64,000 nucleotides of DNA from NCBI RefSeq assembly GCF_015355755.1, contig NZ_JACVEE010000001.1, positions 2,480,001-2,544,000 on the forward strand, in the 5' to 3' direction. The notes under the pieces were generated by a model. It ran no database searches, had not been told where the DNA came from, and was given only the letters and a program-made list of their open reading frames with translations. How positions within the stretch are numbered: position 1 is the first letter of the stretch; each line of letters begins with the position of its first letter. Of this stretch, positions 8,359 to 16,872 are shown piece after piece. A program made the translations under genes and the position numbers. The stretch is from Nocardia sp. XZ_19_385. Its GTDB lineage: Bacteria > Actinomycetota > Actinomycetes > Mycobacteriales > Mycobacteriaceae.

Positions 8359-9495
8359 ATGCCAGTGTTTACGGAAGCGGATGTGCGGGGCGCCCTCGCA
8401 AAGGTCGAGGATCCGGAGATCCGCAAGCCGATCACCGAACTGGGCATGGTGAAAAGCATCGCGATCGATACCGACGGCAATGTCCATGTCGAGGTCTACC
8501 TGACCACCGCGGGCTGCCCCCTGCGGACCGAGATCATCCAGCGGGTCAGCAAGGCCGTAGCGGACGTGCCCGGCGTCGGTGCGGTCACCGTGGAACTCGA
8601 CGTCATGGACGACGAGCAGCGGACCAACCTGCGCAAGCAGTTGCGCGGCGATTCCGCCGACCCGGTCATCCCGTTCGCCCAGCCCGGCTCGCTGACCCGT
8701 GTCTACGCGGTCGCCTCCGGTAAGGGCGGCGTCGGAAAATCCAGCGTCACGGTCAACCTCGCCGCCGCCATGGCCGCGCGTGGTCTCTCCGTCGGCGTCC
8801 TCGACGCCGACATCTACGGCCACTCGGTGCCGCGCATGCTCGGCACCGACGCCCGGCCCACCCAGGTCGAGCGCATGATCATGCCGCCGGTCGCGCATGA
8901 CGTGAAGGTCATCTCGATCGCCATGTTCACCCAGGGCAACACCCCGGTGGTGTGGCGCGGCCCGATGCTGCACCGTGCCCTGCAGCAGTTCCTCGCCGAC
9001 GTCTTCTGGGGCGACCTGGACATCCTGCTGCTCGACCTGCCGCCGGGCACCGGCGACGTCGCCATCTCGCTCGCCCAGCTCATCCCGAACGCGGAGATCC
9101 TGGTCGTCACCACGCCGCAGCCCGCGGCCGCCGAGGTCGCCGAGCGGGCGGGCTCCATCGCCCTGCAGACCCGCCAGCGCATCGCGGGTGTCGTGGAGAA
9201 CATGTCCTGGATGGATCTGCCCGACGGCTCCCGCATGGACCTCTACGGTTCCGGCGGCGGCCAGATCGTCGCCGACAACCTCACCCGCGCGGTGGGCGCC
9301 TCGGTCCCCCTGCTCGGCCAGATCCCGATCGAGCAGGAGCTGCGCGAAGCGAGCGACGAAGGCACCCCCATCGTGCTGCGCAACCCGGAAAGCCCGGCCG
9401 CCAAGGCCCTGCTCGAAATCGCCGACAAACTCGCCGTCCGCCGCCGCGGCCTCGCGGGCATGTCGCTCGGCATCGACACCACCCGGCACCTGTAA
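8359..9495 (+). CDS. mrp: Mrp/NBP35-family Fe-S cluster carrier ATPase
   Basis: 378 aa cytosolic protein. Residues 1-90 form a MIP18/DUF59 domain (TEADVRGALAKVEDPEIRKP, TTAGCPLR). The rest is a ParA-like NTPase with a deviant Walker A GKGGVGKSS near residue 120, DADIYGHSVPRMLG, LLLDLPPGTGDV (Walker B) and GVVENMSW. Family members bind and transfer iron-sulfur clusters. The CxxC found in many Mrp proteins is not evident after VENMSWM (the sequence continues with DLPDG), as in other actinobacterial Mrp proteins. Orthologue of Rv1229c. Confidence 0.93.
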   Translation: MPVFTEADVRGALAKVEDPEIRKPITELGMVKSIAIDTDGNVHVEVYLTTAGCPLRTEIIQRVSKAVADVPGVGAVTVELDVMDDEQRTNLRKQLRGDSADPVIPFAQPGSLTRVYAVASGKGGVGKSSVTVNLAAAMAARGLSVGVLDADIYGHSVPRMLGTDARPTQVERMIMPPVAHDVKVISIAMFTQGNTPVVWRGPMLHRALQQFLADVFWGDLDILLLDLPPGTGDVAISLAQLIPNAEILVVTTPQPAAAEVAERAGSIALQTRQRIAGVVENMSWMDLPDGSRMDLYGSGGGQIVADNLTRAVGASVPLLGQIPIEQELREASDEGTPIVLRNPESPAAKALLEIADKLAVRRRGLAGMSLGIDTTRHL

Positions 9496-9556
9496 GCGCG
9501 AGCGCGAGGACCGATTTCCGCCGGGGTGAGCTGTACCGGTTGTCGGCCCATGCCAA

Positions 9557-9562
9557 TAAGCT
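9557..9562 (+). promoter_or_regulatory. -10 hexamer TAAGCT, leaderless DivIVA-like gene
   Basis: TAAGCT, 7 nt, then ATG at 9570. Confidence 0.5.
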
Positions 9563-9569
9563 CGAACGC

Positions 9570-9953
9570 ATGCTCACGCTGCTTCTGTACGTGCTGATCG
9601 TCGGCCTGGTGGCCGCCGTGCTGTTCCTGCTGGCAAGTGCGGTGTTCGGGCGCGGGGAGGAACTCGGGCCGCTACCCGAGGGCACGACCGCGACGCTGCT
9701 ACCCGCCGAGGGGATCAGCGGGGCCGATGTGCGGGCGCTGCGATTTCAGCAAGTGGTGCGCGGATACAAAGCCGGTGAGGTGGATTGGGCGCTGGCCCGG
9801 CTCGCCGCGCGGATCGACGAGCTACAGGTGGAGCTGGCGCGCGCCCGGGGATACGCCGCGCCGCAGCACACCACCCACAACAGCCACCCGGTCCAGGCAA
9901 CAGTCCCGGTGTTCCATGGCCCGCCGCAGCCGCAGCCCCGCGACCAGCAGTGA
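9570..9953 (+). CDS. DivIVA-domain small membrane protein
   Basis: 127 aa. One N-terminal membrane helix (MLTLLLYVLIVGLVAAVLFL, residues 1-24), then the segment ADVRALRFQQVVRGYKAGEVDWALARLAARIDEL, which carries the RGY-x3-VD pattern and short helix of DivIVA/Wag31 N-terminal domains. The tail is Pro/Gln-rich. The stop overlaps the tagA start by 4 nt (GTGA), so the two are cotranscribed. Matches Rv1209 by position next to tagA. A polar or division-site role is inferred only. Confidence 0.85.
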   Translation: MLTLLLYVLIVGLVAAVLFLLASAVFGRGEELGPLPEGTTATLLPAEGISGADVRALRFQQVVRGYKAGEVDWALARLAARIDELQVELARARGYAAPQHTTHNSHPVQATVPVFHGPPQPQPRDQQ

Positions 9954-10585
9954 GCACCGAGCTCACCCCCGACGGCCGGATCCGCTGCCCGTGGTCGGAG
10001 GGCTCCCAGCTCTACCGCGAGTATCACGATCACGAGTGGGGTAAGCCGGTACACGGCGACGACGCCTTGTTCGAGCGGATGTGCCTGGAGGCGTTCCAGT
10101 CGGGCCTTTCCTGGATCACGATTCTGCGGAAACGGCCCGCGTTCCGGACGGCGTTTGCCGGCTTCGAGATCGCGCGGGTGGCCCGATTCGGCGACGCCGA
10201 CTTCGCCCGGCTGATGGCCGATGCGGGCATCGTCCGGAACCGGCTCAAGATCGAGGCGGTGATCGCCAACGCCCGGGTTGCCGGCGATCTCGATATCGGC
10301 CTGGACGAGCTGCTCTGGTCCTTCGCGCCGAGCCCGCGACCACGCCCGCGAAACACCGCCGATGTGCCCGCCACCACAGCCGAATCCATCGCTCTGGCAA
10401 AAGAATTGAAGCGCCGCGGATTCCGTTTCGTGGGGCCCACCACGGCCTACGCGCTGATGCAGGCGACCGGAATGGTAGACGATCATCTGCACGATTGCTG
10501 GGTGAAACGTGACGTGCCCGACAGTGGTCCCGGGGTCACATTTCGAACTCAGGTATCCGTCCACAACGGCGATAGGGAAGAATAG
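9950..10585 (+). CDS. tagA: DNA-3-methyladenine glycosylase I
   Basis: 211 aa from GTG 9950, overlapping the previous stop. DGRIRCPWSEGSQLYREYHDHEWG at the N-terminus and DDHLHDCW near the C-terminus supply the Cys/His zinc ligands of the TAG family. ALFERMCLEAFQSGLSWITILRKRPAFR is the conserved substrate-pocket region. It removes 3-methyladenine from alkylated DNA, leaving an abasic site. A longer frame to 9785 is only overlap with the upstream gene. Orthologue of Rv1210. Confidence 0.95.
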   Translation: MSTELTPDGRIRCPWSEGSQLYREYHDHEWGKPVHGDDALFERMCLEAFQSGLSWITILRKRPAFRTAFAGFEIARVARFGDADFARLMADAGIVRNRLKIEAVIANARVAGDLDIGLDELLWSFAPSPRPRPRNTADVPATTAESIALAKELKRRGFRFVGPTTAYALMQATGMVDDHLHDCWVKRDVPDSGPGVTFRTQVSVHNGDREE

Positions 10586-10688
10586 GTGCGGTGTAGCTCG
10601 CCAAATGCCGGCGAGCTCGCTAGTTGGTGACAACTGGAGTTCCAAGAAAGTGCGCAGGAATAACGCGCAGATCTGGAGGGAGCAGAGG

Positions 10689-10856
10689 ATGGCGGCCATG
10701 AAGCCCCGCACCGGGGACGGTCCCCTCGAGGCAACCAAAGAAGGACGTGGAATCGTGATGCGGGTTCCACTCGAGGGTGGCGGACGTCTGGTCGTCGAAC
10801 TCACGCCCGATGAGGCGGCAGCGCTCGGTGACGAATTGAAGAGTGTCACCAGCTAG
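10689..10856 (+). CDS. DUF3117 small conserved protein
   Basis: 55 aa (MAAMKPRTGDGPLEATKEGR, then a beta-rich VMRVPLEGGGRLVVELTPDE). This length and sequence are characteristic of the actinobacterial DUF3117 family (Rv1211). GGAGGG at 10675-10680 lies 8 nt before the ATG. An upstream extension of the frame to 10509 would run into tagA and is rejected. Function unknown. The following methyltransferase starts inside its last codons, so the two are coupled. Confidence 0.92.
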   Translation: MAAMKPRTGDGPLEATKEGRGIVMRVPLEGGGRLVVELTPDEAAALGDELKSVTS

Positions 10857-11682
10857 GCACGTACTCGCTGAGCTGGCCGGCCTGCTGGCCTGCCCGGAAT
10901 GCGGTCTCGGACTCGAGCCGTGTGACCGGGCACTTCGCTGCGCGCAGGGCCACAGCTTCGACCTCGCCAAACAGGGCTACGTCAGCCTGTTGACCGGCGC
11001 CTCGACCAAGATGACCGGCGACACCCCAGCGATGCTGGACGCCCGCGCCGCCTTCCAGGGCGGCGGACACTTCGCGCCCATCGCCGACGCGGTGGCCGCC
11101 GCCGCACCGGCCGACGAGCCGGCCGCCGTCGTCCTGGAAATCGGCGCGGGCACCGGTTATTACCTGGCCCGGGTGCTCGACACCGCACCTGCGGCCCGCG
11201 GCCTCGCACTGGATGTGGCCAAGGCCGCTGCCCGGCGTTCGGCGCGCGCGCACCCCCGTGCCGCGGCGGTCCTGGCCGACGCCTGGCGCGGGTTACCGCT
11301 GCGCGCGAAAACGGTGCACCGGGTCGTTTCGATCTTCGCCCCGCGCAACCCGGCCGAGGTCGCGCGAGTGCTGCGCGCCGACGGCCGCTTCGTGGTGGCC
11401 ACCCCCACCGTGCGGCATCTGGCCGAACTGGTCGGGCCGCTGGGCATGGTCACGGTGGATCCGGACAAGGACCGCAGGCTCAGCGAGTCGATGGCCGGAC
11501 ATTTCGAAATCCTGGACCGCACGACGGTCGACTATCCGATGAAACTCGACCGCGCCGATATCGCGAATGTCGTCGGAATGGGCCCCTCCGCATTCCACGA
11601 CGACGGGCGCGACCTCGCGGCGCTCCCGGAATCACTCGAGGTGACCGCCTCGGTGACGGTCTCGGTCTACGGCGGCGCCTAG
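10843..11682 (+). CDS. RlmA/TlrB-like rRNA (guanine-N1) methyltransferase
   Basis: 279 aa. The N-terminus holds a zinc ribbon, LACPECGLGLEPCDRALRCAQGHSFDLAKQGYVSLL (CxxC...CxxxH), followed by a SAM-binding Rossmann domain (VLEIGAGTGYYLARVLD, LALDVAKAAARRSARAHP, HRVVSIFAPRNPAEVARVL). This combination is that of the 23S rRNA guanine N1-methyltransferases RlmA(I)/RlmA(II). Which guanine is modified cannot be told. GTG start at 10843 overlaps the DUF3117 gene by 14 nt; its stop overlaps the glgA stop by 4 nt, convergently. Confidence 0.88.
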   Translation: MSPARHVLAELAGLLACPECGLGLEPCDRALRCAQGHSFDLAKQGYVSLLTGASTKMTGDTPAMLDARAAFQGGGHFAPIADAVAAAAPADEPAAVVLEIGAGTGYYLARVLDTAPAARGLALDVAKAAARRSARAHPRAAAVLADAWRGLPLRAKTVHRVVSIFAPRNPAEVARVLRADGRFVVATPTVRHLAELVGPLGMVTVDPDKDRRLSESMAGHFEILDRTTVDYPMKLDRADIANVVGMGPSAFHDDGRDLAALPESLEVTASVTVSVYGGA

Positions 11683-12896
11683 ATCTTGCGCACCAGGTCG
11701 TAGACCGCGATGGTGTGCTCCGCGATCCGGGCCCAGTCGAATTCGGCGATAGCCCGCGCCCGCCCGGCCGCCCCGAACCGGGCGGCCAGCTCCGGATCAC
11801 CGGCGACCTCGTTGACCGCTGCGGCCAAGCCCTGCTCGTAGGCTTCGGGCTCCTGCGGGTCGTAGTGCACGAGCCGCCCGGTGCCGCCGTCGGCGACGAC
11901 CTCCGGAATGCCCCCGACGTCGGAGGCGACGACCGCGGTCGCGCACGCCATCGCCTCCAGGTTCACGATGCCCAGCGGCTCGTAAACCGACGGGCACACG
12001 AAAACGGTTGCCGCCGAGAGAATTTGCCGGATCTGCTCGGTGGGCAGCATTTCCCGCACCCAGAACACATTGCCCCGCACCCGCTGCAGTTCGTCCACCG
12101 CCGCCGCGGTTTCCACTTCGAGTTCGCGGGTGTCGGGCGCGCCCGCGCACAGCACCAGTTGAATATCCGGATCGAAATCGCGGGCGGCGGCGAGCAGGTG
12201 GCCGACGCCTTTCTGGCGCGTGATCCGCCCGACGAAGGCCACGATCGGCCGGTCGGTGCGCACCCCCAGTTCGTCCAGGATCGGCCGGGCGCCGGGCGCG
12301 GTAGGCCCGGGATGCCACAGCGTCGCGTCGATGCCGTTGCGCACCACGTGGACGCGATCCGGATCGACCGCCGGATAGGCGTCGAGAACGTCGCCGCGCA
12401 TGCCGTCGCTGACCGCGATGATCGCGTCGGCGTGCTCCACCGCATTGCGTTCGGACCAGGACGAGAGCCGGTAGCCACCGCCCAATTGTTCGGCTTTCCA
12501 CGGTCGGCGGGGCTCGAGCGAATGCGCGGTCAGCACATGCGGGATGCCGTAGAGGCTGGCGGCCAGATGCCCGGCCAGACCGGTGTACCAGGTGTGCGAG
12601 TGGACCACGTCCACGTGCCCGGCGGCGTCGGCCATACGCAACTGCGCGGACATCATCTGCAGCGCGGGATTGGATTGCTGGAGTAACGGATCGGGTTGAT
12701 GCACAACGGCATCCGTGCGCGAGACGCCCATGCAGTGCACGGTGACATCGCACAGCTCGCGTAGTCGGGCGGTCAGCTCGGTGACGTGCACACCGGCGCC
12801 GCCGTAGATCTCCGGTGGGTATTCACGAGTCAGCATCGCGACCCGGAGCCCATCCGGGCCCGCCGCGAGAACTCCCCCATCCGTGCCGAAACTCAC
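11679..12896 (-). CDS. glgA: Alpha-glucan (maltose-1-phosphate/glycogen) synthase, GT4
   Basis: 405 aa. AMLTREYPPEIYGGAGVHVTEL at the N-terminus, a second Rossmann half with VAFVGRITRQKGVGHLL, and YEPLGIVNLEAMACATAVVASDVGG (EX7E retaining glycosyltransferase motif). Actinobacterial members (GlgM, Rv1212c) make maltose-1-phosphate from ADP-glucose and glucose-1-phosphate for the GlgE pathway. I prefer GTG 12896 over the upstream in-frame TTG 12905 because TAGTTT lies exactly 7 nt before the GTG. It is divergent from glgC, which supplies ADP-glucose. Confidence 0.93.
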   Translation of the reverse strand: MSFGTDGGVLAAGPDGLRVAMLTREYPPEIYGGAGVHVTELTARLRELCDVTVHCMGVSRTDAVVHQPDPLLQQSNPALQMMSAQLRMADAAGHVDVVHSHTWYTGLAGHLAASLYGIPHVLTAHSLEPRRPWKAEQLGGGYRLSSWSERNAVEHADAIIAVSDGMRGDVLDAYPAVDPDRVHVVRNGIDATLWHPGPTAPGARPILDELGVRTDRPIVAFVGRITRQKGVGHLLAAARDFDPDIQLVLCAGAPDTRELEVETAAAVDELQRVRGNVFWVREMLPTEQIRQILSAATVFVCPSVYEPLGIVNLEAMACATAVVASDVGGIPEVVADGGTGRLVHYDPQEPEAYEQGLAAAVNEVAGDPELAARFGAAGRARAIAEFDWARIAEHTIAVYDLVRKI

Positions 12897-12903
12897 CCAG
12901 TTC

Positions 12904-12909
12904 AAACTA
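12904..12909 (-). promoter_or_regulatory. -10 hexamer TAGTTT, leaderless glgA
   Basis: Reverse strand TAGTTT, 7 nt, then GTG at 12896. The site overlaps the alternative TTG start, arguing against it. Confidence 0.5.
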
Positions 12910-12952
12910 GACGCTCGGTCCAGCTCGGGCCACTTGCACCGCTACTTCACGG

Positions 12953-12958
12953 TAGTTT
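12953..12958 (+). promoter_or_regulatory. -10 hexamer TAGTTT, leaderless glgC
   Basis: TAGTTT, 6 nt, then GTG at 12965. It is the same hexamer as on the glgA side of this 68-base divergent region. Confidence 0.5.
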
Positions 12959-12964
12959 GGCATT

Positions 12965-14179
12965 GTGAGGAGCCAGCCGCACGTACTCGGGATCGTGCTC
13001 GCCGGTGGCGAGGGCAAGCGACTGTTCCCCCTCACCGCGGATCGCGCCAAGCCGGCCGTCCCGTTCGGCGGCGCCTACCGCCTCATCGACTTCGTGCTCA
13101 GCAATCTGGTCAACGCCGGTTATCTGCGGCTGTGCGTGCTCACCCAGTACAAATCGCACTCCCTGGACCGGCACATCTCCCAGACCTGGCGGCTGTCCGG
13201 TTTCGGCGGCGAATACATCACCCCGGTGCCCGCGCAGCAGCGCCTGGGCCCGCGCTGGTACACCGGCAGCGCCGACGCGATCATGCAGTCCCTGAATCTG
13301 ATCCACGACGAGGACCCGGACTACATCGTGGTCTTCGGCGCCGACCACGTGTACCGGATGGATCCGGAGCAGATGGTCTCGCACCACATCAAGTCCGGCG
13401 CGGGCGTGACGGTCGCGGGTATCCGGGTGCCGCGCAGCGAGGCGAGCGCGTTCGGCTGCATCGACTCCGACGAGACCGGCCGGATCACCCAGTTCCTGGA
13501 GAAGCCCGCCCATCCGCCGGGCACCCCGGACGATCCGAACGTCACCTTCGCCTCGATGGGCAACTACGTGTTCACCACCAAGGTGCTCGTCGACTCCATC
13601 CGCGCCGATGCCGAGGACAACGATTCCGACCACGATATGGGCGGCGACATCATCCCGGCGCTGGTCGCGGCCGGTGAGGCCGCGGTCTACGACTTCGCCG
13701 ACAACGAGGTGCCCGGCGCCACCGACCGCGACCGCGGTTACTGGCGTGATGTCGGCACCATCGACGCCTTCTACGAGGCGCATATGGACCTGGTGTCGGT
13801 GCATCCGGTGTTCAACCTCTACAACCGGCACTGGCCGATCCGCGGGGCCGCCGAGAATCTGCCGCCCGCGAAGTTCGCGCAGGGCGGGCTGGCCCAGGAG
13901 TCCATCGTCGGCGCGGGCAGCATCCTGTCCGCGGCCACCGTGCGCAATTCGGTGCTCAGCGCGAACGTCATGATCGACGACGGGGCGACCGTCGAGGGCA
14001 GCGTGCTGATGCCGGGCGTGCGGATCGGGCGCGGCGCGGTGGTGCGCCGGGCGATCCTGGACAAGAACGTGGTCGTGGGCGAGGGCGAGATCATCGGCGT
14101 GGACCTGGAACGCGACCGGGAGCGTTTCGCCATCAGCAACGGCGGCATCGTCACCGTCGGCAAGGGCGTCTGGGTCTAA
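12965..14179 (+). CDS. glgC: Glucose-1-phosphate adenylyltransferase
   Basis: 404 aa. [25 protein letters not shown] is the nucleotidyltransferase signature. [27 protein letters not shown] and FLEKP (catalytic and substrate-binding lysine region) follow. Residues about 290-400 form a left-handed beta-helix. The enzyme makes ADP-glucose from ATP and glucose-1-phosphate, the committed donor for the divergent GlgA. Length is normal for the family. The stop overlaps the stop of the convergent small membrane-protein gene by 4 nt. Confidence 0.96.
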   Translation: MRSQPHVLGIVLAGGEGKRLFPLTADRAKPAVPFGGAYRLIDFVLSNLVNAGYLRLCVLTQYKSHSLDRHISQTWRLSGFGGEYITPVPAQQRLGPRWYTGSADAIMQSLNLIHDEDPDYIVVFGADHVYRMDPEQMVSHHIKSGAGVTVAGIRVPRSEASAFGCIDSDETGRITQFLEKPAHPPGTPDDPNVTFASMGNYVFTTKVLVDSIRADAEDNDSDHDMGGDIIPALVAAGEAAVYDFADNEVPGATDRDRGYWRDVGTIDAFYEAHMDLVSVHPVFNLYNRHWPIRGAAENLPPAKFAQGGLAQESIVGAGSILSAATVRNSVLSANVMIDDGATVEGSVLMPGVRIGRGAVVRRAILDKNVVVGEGEIIGVDLERDRERFAISNGGIVTVGKGVWV

Positions 14180-14460
14180 GGCTGCCCGGTGCAGAACGGG
14201 GCGCAGGGCCCGGGTGTGCGCGGCACCGTGGTCTTGGAGCTGTCCCCGAAATCGGCCGTGACGACCAGCACCAGCAGCACGATCGCGGCGAGTAGCAGCA
14301 GCAAGAACACGATCGTGGCGCCCGCCCAGTCCGTTTGGCGGCCGCCGCCGCGGTCGCTGTCGTCGTAACCGGGGTCGCTGTAACCCGGGTCGGGTTTCGA
14401 CTGCTGCTCGTAGTAGCGGCGTCGGCGTGCCTGCTGCTCTTCTTCCCAGCCCTCCCACAT
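14176..14460 (-). CDS. Small membrane protein with CAPFC tail (A)
   Basis: 94 aa. An acidic/aromatic, Arg-rich cytosolic head ([20 protein letters not shown]) and Tyr/Asp/Gly linker are followed by one strong membrane helix near 47-68 ([19 protein letters not shown]), then a short outer tail [27 protein letters not shown]. The N-in orientation is inferred from charge. GGAAGGG precedes the ATG. The CAPFCT ending recurs in the next small gene, so the pair are probable divergent paralogues. No known function. Confidence 0.75.
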   Translation of the reverse strand: MWEGWEEEQQARRRRYYEQQSKPDPGYSDPGYDDSDRGGGRQTDWAGATIVFLLLLLAAIVLLVLVVTADFGDSSKTTVPRTPGPCAPFCTGQP

Positions 14461-14514
14461 ATGACTGGCCCTTCCCGTGTGGCCGGGGCCGGGGCAGCGC
14501 TCAGTTCGCCTGGA

Positions 14515-14760
14515 TCACCCGGGTGCGGGCGCGGCGGGTTCGGTGCAGAACGGTGCGCAGGTTCCCGGCGGCGGTGGCGCTTTCGTCGGTCCGGTGTCGA
14601 AATCGGCGTTGCTGACCAACACAAGCACAATCACCGCCATTACGACCATGAAACCGACTACAGCCAAAACCATCATCAGCCAATAGGGCACCGTTTTCTC
14701 GGTGGCGATGTGCCCTACGTGCACACCTTCGACGAATTCGGACCCGCGCTGCCACGTCAT
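14515..14760 (-). CDS. Small membrane protein with CAPFC tail (B)
   Basis: 81 aa from ATG 14760 (MTWQRGSEFVEGVHVGHIAT), preceded by AGAGG; an in-frame TTG at 14775 is less likely. One membrane helix near 27-50 (YWLMMVLAVVGFMVVMAVIV), then SNADFDTGPTKAPPPPGTCAPFCTEPAAPAPG. The layout matches its neighbour: helix, ADF(G/D) motif, short linker, PG-x-CAPFCT. Paired cysteines outside the membrane could form a disulfide. Function unknown. Confidence 0.72.
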   Translation of the reverse strand: MTWQRGSEFVEGVHVGHIATEKTVPYWLMMVLAVVGFMVVMAVIVLVLVSNADFDTGPTKAPPPPGTCAPFCTEPAAPAPG

Positions 14761-14817
14761 GCTCAACCTCTGCAACCCTCGATGTGGTTGCTGGATACCC
14801 CGTGTGGGGCAAGGGAA

Positions 14818-15450
14818 TCAGCCGCGCGAGGCGCAGAGCAAACCGTCGCCGACCGGAATCAGCACACTGGTCAATTCCGGGTCCTCGGCGATGGCGCGGG
14901 TGGCCGCCCGCACCGCCTGCGTCGCCGGATCCCGTTGTGCCACATCGGGAACCCGGCCGCCGAGCAGCGCGTTGTGCAGGATGATCGCGCCGCCCTGGCG
15001 CAGCAGCCGCACCGCCTGCTCGACGTATTGCGGATGCTCCAGCGGCGCGGCGTCGATGAAGACCAGGTCGTAGGCCCCGTCGGCCAGGCGCGGCAGCACG
15101 TCCAGGGCGCGGCCGTTGATCAGCCGGGTCCGGGCGGGCGGGATATCCGCGGTACGGAAAGCCTCCTTGGCAGCGCGCTGATGCTCCGGCTCGGAATCGA
15201 TCGTGGTGAGCGTGCCGTCCTCGCGCATACCGTCGAGCAGCCACAACCCGCTGATCCCCGCCCCGGTACCCACCTCGACCACCGCGCGGGCACCGAGCAG
15301 CTGGGAGTACATGCTCAGCAAAGCCCCCACCGACGGCGGCACCGGCGCCGCGCCCAGCTCGGTGGCCCGTTCCCGTGCGCTGACGAGTACCTCGTCCTCC
15401 ACCACGGATTCCTCCACGTAGGCGAGATTTTGCTCCAGATTCGATGCCAC
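14818..15450 (-). CDS. SAM-dependent O-methyltransferase (family 3)
   Basis: 210 aa cytosolic enzyme. [19 protein letters not shown] (SAM motif I), [44 protein letters not shown] and [17 protein letters not shown] (divalent-metal region) are in the order found in catechol/caffeoyl-CoA-type O-methyltransferases. GTG start at 15450 is supported by a -10 hexamer 7 nt upstream. Orthologue of Rv1220c, which in M. tuberculosis also sits directly upstream of and divergent from sigE. Substrate unknown. Confidence 0.92.
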   Translation of the reverse strand: MASNLEQNLAYVEESVVEDEVLVSARERATELGAAPVPPSVGALLSMYSQLLGARAVVEVGTGAGISGLWLLDGMREDGTLTTIDSEPEHQRAAKEAFRTADIPPARTRLINGRALDVLPRLADGAYDLVFIDAAPLEHPQYVEQAVRLLRQGGAIILHNALLGGRVPDVAQRDPATQAVRAATRAIAEDPELTSVLIPVGDGLLCASRG

Positions 15451-15457
15451 GCCTAAG

Positions 15458-15463
15458 AGGCTA
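15458..15463 (-). promoter_or_regulatory. -10 hexamer TAGCCT, leaderless O-methyltransferase
   Basis: Reverse strand TAGCCT, 7 nt, then GTG at 15450. Confidence 0.5.
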
Positions 15464-15615
15464 GTGCGGAGACCGCGTTATCGGCGTTGTGACAACACGC
15501 TTTTCACCCCGCTCAGTTTCTCAGCTGACCCTCAGGATCTCCATACCCGCGGCATACAAGGGCAGTAAAGAGTAGGGGCAACGCAAGACCAGTCGACCGA
15601 TTGACTCGGGAATGC

Positions 15616-15644
15616 GGGAACAACGGCATATAGGTAGTCGGTTG
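15616..15644 (+). promoter_or_regulatory. ECF (SigH/SigE-type) promoter for sigE
   Basis: GGGAAC (15616-15621) and GGTTG (15640-15644) are separated by 18 nt. This matches the remembered sGGAAY-N17-22-sGTTs consensus of stress ECF sigma factors. It lies about 55 nt before the sigE start, compatible with SigH-driven or self-driven sigE transcription. Confidence 0.5.
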
Positions 15645-15700
15645 TATTCCCTGACCGTCCCGAGTGTTTACGGTCCTGAGTAGGAGGTAGCCCCATCCAC

Positions 15701-16396
15701 ATGGTCAAAGGCTCGTTTGCGGCGCTGTCGGGGCACTCCACCAACGTTCCCGAACAGTCCACCCTGCCTGAGCAGGTAATTTCCCTTGATTCCGACGCGG
15801 TCGAGGTCCCGGAGGAAGAGCTGAGCGGCACTGCCGCTTTCGACGCCACCGGCGATCGCTCGGTCATGCCGTCCTGGGACGAACTGGTCCGGGAACACGC
15901 CGACCGCGTCTATCGCCTGGCCTACCGCCTCTCCGGCGACGCCCAGGACGCCGAGGATCTGACCCAGGAAACCTTCATCCGCGTCTTCCGCTCCCTGTCG
16001 AACTACCAGCCGGGCACCTTCGAGGGCTGGCTGCACCGCATCACCACCAACCTGTTCCTGGACATGGTCCGCCGGCGCAACCGCATCCGCATGGAAGCGC
16101 TGCCCGAGGACTACGACCGGGTGCCCGCCGAGGGCCCGACCCCCGAGGATGCCTACCACGACGCCCGCCTGGATCCCGAGCTGCAGTCCGCCCTGGACGC
16201 GCTGGCTCCGGAATTCCGCGCCGCCGTCGTGCTCTGTGACATCGAGGGCCTGTCCTACGAGGAGATCGGCGCGACCCTGGGGGTCAAGCTGGGCACCGTG
16301 CGCAGCCGAATCCACCGCGGCCGTCAGGCACTGCGCGACCACCTTGCGCATAATGGAGCTGGGCAGCGGGTTGCCGCCGCCACGAGCCTTGGGTGA
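15701..16396 (+). CDS. sigE: ECF RNA polymerase sigma factor SigE
   Basis: 231 aa. A non-conserved N-terminal extension (1-60) precedes sigma region 2 ([36 protein letters not shown]) and region 4 ([42 protein letters not shown]). TAGGAGG precedes the ATG at 15701 with a slightly long gap (12 nt). The M. tuberculosis orthologue (Rv1221) uses several starts, so shorter isoforms are possible here. Followed by rseA and htrA, the conserved envelope-stress module in which RseA holds SigE inactive until envelope stress. Confidence 0.95.
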   Translation: MVKGSFAALSGHSTNVPEQSTLPEQVISLDSDAVEVPEEELSGTAAFDATGDRSVMPSWDELVREHADRVYRLAYRLSGDAQDAEDLTQETFIRVFRSLSNYQPGTFEGWLHRITTNLFLDMVRRRNRIRMEALPEDYDRVPAEGPTPEDAYHDARLDPELQSALDALAPEFRAAVVLCDIEGLSYEEIGATLGVKLGTVRSRIHRGRQALRDHLAHNGAGQRVAAATSLG

Positions 16397-16481
16397 ACCG
16401 GGCACCGAACCGACAGTCGGCTTCGGGGGCCGGCAGCACCGCCAGTACATGGACGTTGTCGGTCGGAAGGGTGAGCACCGA

Positions 16482-16862
16482 ATGAGTGGCGAATCTAAGC
16501 CGCGTTTCCGTCCCACCGAGCATCTGGCGAGCGAGGCGATCGCCGCCTACGTCGATGGCGAGCTGCGGATGAACGCCTATCTGCGGGCGGCTCAGCATTT
16601 GGCCCAGTGCCCCGAATGCGCGGCCGAGGTCGACGCCCAGCAGCAAGCGCGCGTCGCGTTGCGCCAGTCCGGTCCGATCCAGATTCCCAACCGCCTGCAC
16701 GACAGCCTGAGCCGCATCCCGCTCGGCGAATTGCCCGGCGCCGGAGCGACCTCCGAGCGGCCGGCCCATCCCGCTCCGGAAAACTCGCGTACCGAGGCAG
16801 TTTTCGGTTTTCTTCCCGATTCGTTCACCGCGACCCGGTGGGCACAGTGGTGGCGCAAGTAG
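16482..16862 (+). CDS. rseA: Zinc anti-sigma factor RseA
   Basis: 126 aa. RFRPTEHLASEAIAAYVDGELRMNAYLRAAQHLAQCPECAAEV contains the zinc anti-sigma motif HxxxCxxC (HLAQCPEC) near residues 39-46. No membrane helix is visible, consistent with the soluble mycobacterial RseA that binds SigE. ATG 16482 has GGAAGG at 16465-16470; ATG 16449 in frame is an alternative. It lies 85 nt after sigE. Its stop codon TAG is part of the putative -10 hexamer of htrA. Confidence 0.9.
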   Translation: MSGESKPRFRPTEHLASEAIAAYVDGELRMNAYLRAAQHLAQCPECAAEVDAQQQARVALRQSGPIQIPNRLHDSLSRIPLGELPGAGATSERPAHPAPENSRTEAVFGFLPDSFTATRWAQWWRK

Positions 16863-16865
16863 AGT
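16860..16865 (+). promoter_or_regulatory. -10 hexamer TAGAGT, leaderless htrA
   Basis: TAGAGT overlaps the rseA stop codon and is followed by 7 nt and GTG at 16873. It would allow htrA transcription separate from sigE-rseA. Confidence 0.45.
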
Positions 16866-16872
16866 TTCACGC

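Noticed and set aside
8344..9489. 381-aa reverse frame inside mrp
   Set aside because: Antisense shadow of mrp; composition dominated by His, Gly, Arg and Asp without motifs.
12947..14458. 503-aa reverse frame across glgC
   Set aside because: Shadow of glgC; no recognisable domain and it conflicts with the glgC start region.
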